Origin: Pycnopodia helianthoides
Taxonomy: Eukaryota > Echinodermata > Asteroidea > Forcipulatida > Asteriidae
Direction: 5' to 3'
Assembly: GCA_032158295.1 (NCBI GenBank)
Contig: CM063243.1
Coordinates: 6,022,948 to 6,086,947, forward strand
DNA: 64,000 nt
The notes below the pieces were generated by a model. That model was given only the letters and a program-made list of their open reading frames with translations. It had not been told where the DNA came from and searched no databases. A program made the translations under genes and the position numbers. Positions 12,301-24,300 of the stretch are shown piece after piece. The stretch's first letter is position 1, and each line of letters begins with the position of its first letter.

Positions 12301-15300
12301 CTTATCTATTTTCTCACATGCATGTATGCGAAAGTTTTGTATAATTATAATACTAATAGGGAAAAAATTTCCACAAACAAAGAGATTTTTTAGTTAGTCT
12401 ATTCAGAACATGGAAAGATTAGTTAATTTTCAGGCAACGTTCTGCAGAATCAGGGAGAGTTTGCAGCTCTGCGTAATCTCTAATATTGCTTACCACACGT
12501 TTACATGGTTAGCAAAAACTAGCGAGAAACTAGTGAGAAACAATATGTATAAACAGTGCTGGTAACTATAATTCTTGCTGAACAAAGCATTGACATACTA
12601 AGCAGAATATCGTCTGGCACAACTCACTTGTAATTCTTCATTATCCAGCAGCTCCCTACTTCTCCGTTGTAGAAAAACAGCCCTGTAAACAGTTAAACAC
12701 AAAGCAATAACCAAGTCTAATTTATTTATTCAACTTTGAATTTAAAGGAACATTACAGAATTGGTTTTTGCTAACAAAACAGTTGATGGCAGTGTAAGCA
12801 CTTTATGTAATCCACCATATACATAAACTGACAAACCTGTAGAAGTTTGAGATCGATCGCCCATCTGGGTCACGAGAAAATAGTGAAAAACCGATTACAC
12901 ATTTGCATGAAATCATATAGATTCAACAAATGAATAAAACACTGAGCGATAAACTCCAATCCGAAAATTGGTTTATTCATATCTCATCAAATATGGCATT
13001 TCAGACAGAAATATTACAAGGGATATTTTCTACTACCATCATCATTAGACCGTGTAAGTTTTATGTAAATCTGTGATCAACAGGTTTATTTTACCAGTTT
13101 TGTTATTACCAATTCTGTAATGTTCCTTTAATCAATTAGACCAATCATTGTGCTTTCACCATCACAATACACCTAGATGGTTAATAGTTTTACTGTTTTT
13201 TAAGTCAAATTTTTCCAATACAAATGTAGAAAATGATCACAACAGAAATTCAGTTTTGTTTTAGAATGGTATAGAGCATGTTAACCATGTCAACATGGAA
13301 CTCAGGTCATGACCTTTACTTTGACCTTTTGAGTGGAAGTAGGTCAGATCTTGCAGACATTTGCAGCCGCTATGGGCTTTGGTACAAGCTGCTTGTGCCT
13401 GCTATGACCTAAATGTACATGTATGCACAACCCTCAAGAAATCATCCATTAGTAGATTGCATTGCATTGATCTGAGTTTAATCCAACACTGGGTGAAAAG
13501 AAAGCCGCAATCTTCATACCTACCTACATGTAAGTAAACATAACAACCCTGTAACCATTTCAATTTACTTCAGATGCAGGCATTGAACATGTTGAGTTTC
13601 GTAACAGAGATATTTATAACCAAGGCATATTTAGCCCTTGGAAAAAAAGTGGGACAAGTTTATAGACTTTCCATGCTATTTAATAGCAACTTTGCTGATT
13701 TTTCTGAAACAAACAAATTGGAAATCAAAAGAAAGTAAGAGGCCAGTAAACCACAGGTCTTGTACATGAGAACATGTCCCTAACCAGGAATACTTTAACT
13801 AGACCTCAAATATGTAATTCTTTTGTTATGTTTGCTTCACTTTTAGATAAAGGTTCTGAGCTGAAAAGCTGTAGTGTACACTAGAGTAATTTGGAAAACA
13901 CCAGACTGCAAGACTTGTTTAGTTTAGAGGTTACTGGCCCACCATTAAAATAACTCAACTCTGTATTCAGTGGTTCCTTCCAGCTCTGCATTGCTATTCA
14001 TTAATCCCAAAGAATGTCACAAAATTTAAAGATTTGTTTAAGAATCCAATTCCTGGTTCAGCCAAATCAATGTAACCAAATTGAGGCTGGAAGGGAAAAC
14101 AGTCGGACAACTGTTTTGAATCAGTATTTATACGACAAAAAAGTTTATAAAGTGACTAGGGTCGTGTCCGAATTGGCAGTTACAGCTGCTGGATGGGGCT
14201 GTTTCTAAGGGCAGCCTATGTTTCAAAAAGGGCCATAGTTTACAAAAAAGAACCAATGGTAGATTCATTTGTGAATCTACAGCCAGAATGATTTCACAGA
14301 TTTGTTGGAAATTCTTTCATTAAATTTTTTGATTTGGTAACAAATTTTAATTTTTCCAAAAGCATATTTCATGGCAACCCTTACCTTGATTCTTCTCTGA
14401 GTTTCTGCAGCAATACTTCATCCTCACTTGGAAGCTGAAGCGAGAAAATAAATTGAAAATGAATTTGAGAAAGAGAGAAAAAATAAACGTCCTCGTCTAA
14501 CAAAAAGCCTCAAAGTCCAATTCCCCGTAAAAGCTCTCAGAATAGGATGTGCAAATCTGATTACCGTTAACCATGAGAAAAAAAACGTGTCAAGTGTTGT
14601 ATTAAAAAAATCACTCTGGAGAAGTTTGTAGTAGAGCAATGAATAAACACTTCATCTTGTCAATCGCTTACCACAGAGACAGGCTTAAACATCAAGGAAT
14701 TCCTAACTAGCCCACAGGTAGCACAGAAAATTTACTGGACTAAGACAAATTTTCAAAAGTACACAACTAAATTTTCTTAATATTTTGTGTATTTGTTTAG
14801 GATGAAGTTTATACTTGAAAAATATTCTAAATCATTAGTATAAATTAGTCAATATTAGATCAAAACACAGCATTTCTTGTCAAGCGTCCACACAGAATTT
14901 TTCCGCTATGGGAATGATTATCGCCAATCTTAATCCTGCTTATGTATGCTGGGAGCATTCAAATTATGGGTATGGTACATGCTCCCTTCCACATACAGTC
15001 TGTGTAGTAATTGGTGACAACATCCCCAAAGTCAGACAGGCAACTTCATTAATAGCAACTTAGTACAGTGTTTTTGTTATCTACATGTACTTTTTTGTAT
15101 GGCACTGGAAATTAAGAAACATCAAAGAATCTGATGAGAATTTGTGTGCCTGAAATGTCAAATTTAAGACTGTGCTCACACACTACAATTAGCATTTACT
15201 GTAACTTTGGTAGAATTGCTATTCACTCAAAGATATCATATTGTTCCGTGATTTTTATTTTCAGAACTCCCATATGCATTGAGGCCGAAGATATGGGAGT

Positions 15301-18300
15301 ACTTAGAAGAACTATATTTTCCTGTTGTCCAATCGCACTTGTGGCATAACCCATGATGTACATCATTCATACAACCCATTCCTTACAAGAAAGAATAGTC
15401 TTACTTTATAATAGAATCTTGGAATGACAGTGTAGCTTTTGTCTTTGTGTTTGTTGGGTCCCTTCATATCACTATAGAGCTTAGTGAAGGTCGACATCTC
15501 CTCCCCTCTCACCTCACCCTCACCTTTCTCTAAAAAATAAAACAGAAAACAGACAGGGTTAGTTGGAGATCAATGCTGCTGGGCTGAATTATCTAATGCT
15601 AAAGGAAGGCAAAGTACACCAGTTGTAATCAACTTAAAGGTGTAAGATCGAAAACACATTGACAGTTCTGTATAAATGAAAAAGTTGGCTTTATTTTGGT
15701 ATTACAAAAACATTTTTGAAAAGAAGTAGGCAGTCTCGGAAAGGCCTTAGTTTGGAAAAAAATTCAACTTCAAAACACAAACTTTTGGTTATGGAGCACC
15801 ATACCTCACTTTGTGAAAATGATGATTTAATGCTAAAGGAATGTAGTGTTACATCAGTAGTACACATTACTCAAATTGCCCAAATTGCATTACCAAATGT
15901 TTTTTGGAAGTGTAGACTTATTCCTACCCTCTAGTTTTCAATAAACCCACCACACAACCAACCCGTTCAAGTAAGTCAAAGCTGGCACATGTTTTTGTGC
16001 CAGTTTACCCCCAAAACAACCAGTTCAACGTTCGAGGACGATTTATATTTCGGGGATGTGATTGAACAAAAGTGAAATTTCCCCAAAAGTGGGTAAAGGT
16101 GTCGATTGGGTCTGGGGACGAAGCCCCCGTCGCTACATCACTGCAAGAAGAAATCTGGAGCCTTGGCCAAATTTCATGGCTCTGCTTACCGCAGAAATCT
16201 GCACTAGCGGTCCAAAGAATTATGTGCTTACAGGCAGCCCTAAGTGCAGAAATTTGCAGTAAGCAGAGCCATGAAATTGTACCCAACTCACAACCACAGT
16301 TGTGCCTTTCTCTTTCAAAAGAATCTAAAGGTAAAGAGAAATCAATGAAGAATCCTGAACTCCTGAGAAATCACATCTCTGTTATTTACAGTTTCTAATA
16401 TAGATCTTTAAAGACGCCTTGAATCTTAGCCAAAATGCAAAGTTCAAGTCCAAATATTCATATTTTCTTGTGTAAATCCTAAAATAAAAACTATTTTTAA
16501 GGTAGAGTCATCGCTTGGTTTTTGTCAACGTAATGCTGATTTATAGGGCAAAAAGTTTCAATCAAGATACAATAAAAGCCACCCGTGAAAGTTTCAGTTG
16601 AATACAGTGTCTACTTGTTGAGAAAACAGTCAAAACAACTGTCACAGTGTTTTCATCAAGAATGTCAAATCCATCCGCTTTAAGCAAGGTGACAGCGGGT
16701 ACCAACCGCATCTTGAGCCGTATTGAGGGCAGCATTCAAATGGAAACTTCCAAAAGTTGCCTGCAGGTGATCTTTGGCGGTTCAAATTTTTTGACATATT
16801 TTTATCATGATTTCTAATCAACGGGGGCACTTCAGACAAAATCATTTCACAGGATGCTTACTATCTTTACAACAAGCAGGCTTTCAGAAAAAAAGCACAC
16901 AATTTCTTTTCGAGGTCACTACCAAAGTATGACCTGACCTTTAAAAGTCATCAAATTTGGGCACCCATTTTCAATTTCAAACACATTATCACCATGATGA
17001 CAAACAAGGTAAATTTGTTTGTTGAATAACCATCAATTTGTATTGATGTGCTGCATCTTGATTTTATTTTTATTTGTTTACATTTGACTTATCAACAATC
17101 TTGGATGTGCTATTAAAATGTCAATCAAACAATATTAATGTGACATCCCAATTATTTCACATGTAGGCGATTGTATCTTTCTGCTTTTTACTCAACTACT
17201 TCGACCAACAAGAGTAACTGTCAAGTGCCTTAAAAGCTTCTGTAATTACAAGTTCAACTTAACCTTTCGACTTAAGTCATTGCCGCTGAAACAGGAGAGG
17301 GAGTTTGTTATTTAAAGCTAAAATCCCCCCCTCGAACAAAAATGTTGACAAAGTAAGGAGACCGCCAACATAGGGCTAGCTAGCTCAGTTGGTGGAGCAC
17401 CAGCATGTTAATCCAGAGGTTGTTGGTTCAAATCCCGCTCAAGTCAATTTTTCTTTGTTCAATCCAAAATATAATTATTTGTAAAACAAATTCACTAGAT
17501 GTTAAATTTGCATGGAGATAAAGAATATTATTTGGTTTTACCCTTATGTGTAAAGCACTGTATCACACATACTCAGTACTTTCAGGCTCTGAACAAAGTA
17601 CCGAGTATACAGTGCTTTAAACTGTACACTGTAAGGGTAAGGGTAAAACCAAATAAGAAATCAATTTACTCATGTTTGGGTCAGTGCATTAATTAATTTG
17701 AAATTCTGCAATTTATACTTTTTTACGTAAAACCCTAGATATTTATATGTACTTATAAATACATCAGTATCATGCATGAACCTCCAAGTTGTCAAACTCT
17801 ACACTTGTCCAACATGTAGAAGTAAATATTGTATCAATCTTGCTCTGTGATAAGCACCTTAAATAAGCAATGGTAATTTAACATGTTTAAGGCGTGTACT
17901 AAGGTAATTTTTTAAATGTTGACAGTATTTCAGACAGAAATACTCATCTGAGGGATTGGTACGGGTATGAACTTTATAATCAGTGAGCTTTCTGATTAAT
18001 AATTGTTCAAAAACATTTGGCGTAATTCTATACCTTAGTCTGTAAATGAACATCTTATGTATAGATTGTCCAATGATTGACCATAGTCATGTACATGTAC
18101 CCTTCATGGATCTGCATTACCATCAAGACTGTCCCCTTGCACGCACATCACATAATGGCATGTTTGCCCTGCTCTCCATTTTGGGAGTCATCACTGTGTA
18201 AATGCCACTATGACTAAAATGCACAGAACACTGTATAACACACAGTGACAGAAACTCCCAAAATGGCGCAACCAATATTATTGTGACAATGACGCCAGGG

Positions 18301-21300
18301 GAATTGGGTCAACAAATTCAAATTTGTGTTTCTTTTTATGTCATGCAGTAATTAATGTACAAAGTATGTATAAAAATGACAGCATTAAAACAAACGCGAG
18401 TTGAATTTTTAAAATTTAATTCCAAATCGCTAACAAGTTCAAAGAAAAACTACATGTATTTCTTCTAAATGGTTTGGGGTTGAACGAAGACAAATTGACT
18501 AGAGCGGGATTTGAACCAACGACCTCTGGATTAACGTACCGTTATTTCTTTTATTTACTTTCCTCTTTACAGCCGCTTCTGCACCGAACCCATCTGCACA
18601 GCGTGAGATGTGGCACCTTAAAGCTGCTCAGAGCCTAGTCAAGACACTCCTCATCTTTGTCCTGACCTTTGCCCTCTGCTGGGCTCCGGTCCAAATCACG
18701 TTCCTAGTCTACAACTTTGGTGTCTATGTGGACTTCTCATCGCCGGGTTTCCATGTCAGTATCATCCTTGCCGTGTGTAACTCCTGCCTGAATCCAGTCA
18801 TCTATACTCTGATGAACAAGCCTTTCCGAAAAGGGATAAGAGACGCTTTCCACAAGAGATCCTCAAGACGAGTTGGCAATAGGTCAGATGAAGGTAGCAC
18901 ATTACAAACTGTCTTTACAACTCAGAATACTAGAAACTAAAGATATTCCAGTTAAGGAGGGGGGGGTCTGCAGAAACCTCCACAGACAGTCTCTCATGAA
19001 TGGTGTTGTCTCATGAAAGAAATGCTATTGAACTTGATGATTCATGGACATGCTCAGATTGTCTTCAGGAGAAAGCTGGAATCTGGTGTTGAAATAGCGC
19101 TTTGGGCGTGAATCCACTTCAAGGTCGCTGTTTGTGTAACTGTTTGTTAAATCCCACTGTTCCTCAACCACTCTGAAGTGTTATCGTTGAGTTTGACCAG
19201 GTTTAACATAGCCACGAGGAGGCTCAAATACCGGCACATTGCCAGTTGACTTGTATAAAACGTGAAAATAAAAGAATATCCAGAAACATATGTCATGCAG
19301 TTGAAGCATGTGGTGTGTGCACTCATTGAACTTTGCTACCAGTTTTAATTTCCGAATCAAATCTCATTCTGAAATGTGGAAAAAAAATCCTTGGTAAATT
19401 GGACATTCATTTCCAACAACATACCTAACTATACGAATAATAATTGTCATCCCACAAGTACAACGGATAATAAACTTGTCCTTCAGTAAACTTGAAAGGA
19501 AACACAAAATGTTACATAAGAAAACAATTCTAACATGTATTTTTCGATTTTAATGTTTAAATTTCATTGGTGTTTTTTAGTGCTTCTTCTGGTTTGCTCA
19601 TATTCTTGAAAAGGTTGTACTTAAAGTTAGTCTCTGGAACTACAATGCTGATAAACATTGACAGTTAAATTCTTATTTTACAATAAAACACATTGCGGTA
19701 TTAGCTTGTACATATGCACGTTGCAAAACAGAATTTGAGAGTAGCCCCAGTAGCCCATGGCTGTTGAATTCACTTTAGAGGAGAGGGCTCTAGGTTGCTG
19801 GAGGATAAGTTCTTGTACATATGTACAAATTAAACTCAAAAAAGCACAATCAGTACCAAATAACTGATTCTAGAATTGCAACTTTATTGAGAGAAAAGGC
19901 TCCAGTGACACCAATGATCATCGTCACACATTAGCTGTATTTATATACATGAATAATTGAATGTGGACTTTATCTGGAAATAGTTTTGTTATTCTATTAT
20001 TACTATTGTAGGAGTGAGTCATCCAAATTGGCAACATTTTCACATTCTCACGTTAGACTTTAATAGAGGGGAGGGGTCAGACACAGTGTATGATTTTACA
20101 AGATGCTTTGATTGCGACACACGAGAAAAAAACACATGAAACAAAAAAAGGTGATGAAAAAGGCATCCACACTGGTCGGAGGGGGGGTCTTTAATGTTAT
20201 ATTTATACTGAAATACTCACAAAAATGCTGATAAGTACTGCTTTTTTTTGTGAGGGGTCTTAAAAAGTAGTTCTCAGTTTGAAAGCTTCGGACAACCCCT
20301 AATTGTGAAATAATTCATGAACTTTAGTTTTGGGATATTAAAATATAACCCAATATCTATGTACCTGTGCATGTTAATTGTTAATATTAATAATGTATGT
20401 TGATCTATGTGCATACATTTGTACTTGTTATACCACAGTAATAGATTGTGAATTTGTATTGGTTGACAACCAATCACGTGATGTGATACAAAGACGCATC
20501 TAACATGGCTAAAGATGGAAATTCATGTGTATGTGAAACGTTGTGTGCAGTGCATAGTGCGAAATGTGTAGTTAAATGTTACATTCTATAAGTTTTAATG
20601 TGATATTTTGAATGTTTTTAAAACTGTATTTACATTTGCTTGCTGACACTGTATTTGTATTTGCCTTCACATCAGATTTAAAAATAAGTAAATGGCGTAA
20701 CAAGAGCGCTGAAAAGGGGATCGTTTAAGAGAAATGCAAATGGAAACTACTGTTTCAATTGGCCAGTAGTGCCCCCCCCCGAAAAAACGCTGCACTCCTT
20801 GTGCCCCCTAAAATTTCACTCTAGTTTCGGCGCTGATTAAATGTATACATCCACATCAGAAAAGAAGATCAAAAGTTTTTGTCTGCTTGAAAAAGTTACT
20901 AAAAAGAGAAGAGGAAAAGACAACAAAAAGAATGTGCACAATTCCATTTTTTTTTTTTTTTTAAACAAACATCAACTTTATTACATACCGTATGTACCTT
21001 CTTTGTGAAACTGTTAACTTGTTATTGGTATTAGTTATAACAATTTTATATGGTTGATTGCCTGTTATTATCTTTCAGGTTGACAGCAACTGCCCCCACC
21101 CCAACAGCATATCCAGCTCTTTTTATTGGGCTTTTCCCTCCAACATTTATGTTTTCTCCATCGATTCTACTGTACAATGATGAACATTTTAAAACATTTT
21201 TTAAAGTCATAAACAGTATTTAACCCCACCCCCTCCCCAACCCTCCTCTGAATCATAACACTGTACAACACCATGAAGGACAAGACCAAATGTAAATTCC

Positions 21301-24300
21301 CCAAGGAAATAATATTTAGGGAGGGGGTGGTTTTAGTTTAATGTTTGGAAAAGAAAAAGAGACTATTTTCAGTCTTTTGCCTTGACCAGACAGTGATTGA
21401 TTACACAATCCGGTCTTCTAACACAAAACTTTGTCCGGTTTACTACTGTTTGTTACCCGGCAAAACATCCATTTAATTTGTACAGGTTTCTCTCCGACTT
21501 CGCTGACTTTGAAACTTTGTAGTTTGCAGGGACAAACCCTCTATAGCCTCAGAGGTGGCACTTTTGCTAGCGGTTTCGGGGACTTCTTCGATGTTCTTGT
21601 CGGGGAAGGACTTGCTTCTGTTTCCTTAGGTGTTTCCATGATCCAGCTTGTACATTATGAAGAGCACTTGTCTTGTAGGTTGTTGTTTTACCTGATTCTG
21701 ATATTATTTCTAGATTGATAGCGACACCAGTCAGGGAGTGCAGACTCTTAGCCTAAATATTATAAGAGAAAAAATTAGTCATGTCAGTTTTACAATATAA
21801 CTCTCGAGTTCAAGGACTTGAATGAAAATCAAGTCATGAGTGGTAAAAGCATAGGAGAGTTGAGAAGAGCAGCGATTAAAAGAGACCAGGTGATGACGGC
21901 GACTCCAGGAGTGCGCCCCCATTACAATTTGAGGACGAGGCGGCCACGGACGCAAGTCTTTCCCGAATGATGATGAAATAGTAGAGCAACTATAGCATGT
22001 ATAGTAGAGCAACTGCAGCAAATGTGTGGCATCAACTTTCATTGCAATGTATGCCCAGAAGTATTTTACTGCAATGCTCAAATTAAATGTGATGGAAATA
22101 TGGAGAACTCTTTAGGAGTCTGGGATTGATGGAGATTCCAAATTTACCATTTTGATAAGAGTAATCTTCCGTCGTGAGAAACATTTCTGTCGGCTTCTCT
22201 TATCCTGGATATACTTGACTGTTCTTGGTCTATGCATCTTTTCTCTACCTGTAAATTCAAATGAGGAACATATCATAATTACATTTAGAATGAGTGACTA
22301 CTTCTTTTTATGATATTATACTTTAGTGCTTTAGCACAGGTGTTTGAAATTGTTTGTTTTTTACGACAGGTATTTTTTTAAAGATGAGACACATTTACGA
22401 AGCACTGTTACCTGGCACAGTTTGCAGCCAACAACATCAGAAACTCCAAGGCCAACCCCTTCTCTTGTCAAAATGTATACTGGGACCCAACCCTCACTCT
22501 GGCAATACCAATACTTGAGTATAAAATGTGCACTATACCATTCACCCACTCCATGACATAGATTGTTAACTTTCCTGAATCAATCGATTTAAGCAACTCA
22601 CAGTGACAAATAAATGCATTTAGAGTGTCATGGCCAAGCAGTCTAAAACACCAGACTCAAGTTCTGGTTTTATCAAAGTGTTGGTTCCAGTCCAAGTTGT
22701 GGCATTTGTGTCCTTGAGTAAAACATTCTACAATTCAAGTAAATACTGGGAATACCAGCACTTTTTTTTTAAAGAATACTTGTCAAATTGTTTGCCCTTT
22801 CAAAAGTTACCCACAGACTTGAAGATTTTCTGAAGAAGTGCTGCTTGCAAAAATGAAAATGGCCTTGCCCTTTTAAAAGCTCAACGATGAACTTCCATGG
22901 CTTTGTGTAAATGCCATCGGTTGAAGACGAATTTATTAGGGCCTCAAACAAATGAACATTGAGCACATTGAATGGATTGGTATTGCACCAACCCAGTAGT
23001 CATGGTAGGGCCAGAATAGGTTAGTCGCCAGATTCATCCATAAATATAAGGATTACCATTTGAGAGCTGCTCAACCTTTGAGGTCCTACGTTTACTGGAT
23101 CGCTCAGTATCATCTTCAGTATCCTCTACCATTTCTTCTTCAACTTGTTTCCTCTTCCTACCACCTATTAAGAAATAAGAAGAGTTAAATACCATCAAGA
23201 CAATTTTGATATGGTGGATATTTCATAAGCTACAAAAATCAATACAACTTTTTAAAACAGGGTAATTAAGCAGAAATATAGACATACAATACTGAAACTT
23301 GACAACTGTTAGCAATGTCCTCATACATGTACATGCACAGCATGTAAACACAATACATCATCAACTTAAAGACATGCAACTCCAAATCTTGGATTGGCTA
23401 AATCTTAAACAATTACACAACCACACACATGTACAGATGTACTGTTCATAAAATATTATTTTTAAGCAACCTTCTATTTATTAAATTATCTACCAATAAA
23501 TATATTCAGTATGAGTAAGTAAAAAGCAATTTGGAAATACTATTCTAACCCAATGCTGTTTTCTGTACTTCATTGTTAACAAACAATGTACAAAATTAAA
23601 GTGTACATGTAGAACTGTACGTATGTCCGTGTATGTATAATTTGTATTCCTAAATGTACATACATGTACACTACATGTACATGTATGAGAAGGAACTTTT
23701 CATCTTCTAAGATTAAAAACAGTGGAAGACTTTGAAATGCTAGGTGGCAGCAGTCTGACCAGGTAAATTTATTTTGTTTCAGGGCATGAAAAATCCACAA
23801 GACCGCAGGGCTTGCAGTTCAAAATGTTTACTGGACCAGAATTGACATTACAGACCAGAATCAAAACAATCAAAACTTTCTGACACACTTTAACATTTAA
23901 TTGACTGTCTTTATTTGACCAAGCACCAAGACCGTACAGTAAGAGAAGATTTATCTCATTTGTCTTAGTGGGTATAAAGGATACTTCGTTACTCTGCGGC
24001 ACATTTCCAAGAACACACAATTTACATCTGTACCTTGCAAGTCTGCTGCAACCCATTTTTCCCCAAAGTCTCCCATTGCACCAATTCCTGAACTATATTT
24101 AAATAAATACAGGGACAAGATTCACAATTCAGAATCACAACATTATCCATTTCCTCCATTAATTGTACAAAATTGTTTTATAATTTCAACTAATAACAAC
24201 AGTGTCTGTAAAGAATTAAACTCCTAGTGCAATACAAGAGCCCTGCTATTTTTATAAAGCAGAAAGACAAGCCAAAGGCCACAGTTACATGTATGATTTC

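Noticed and set aside
17620..17652. TAAGGGTAAGGGTAAAAC resembling telomere repeat
   Set aside because: Only two GGGTAA units, unlike the expected TTAGGG, and part of a foldback arm.
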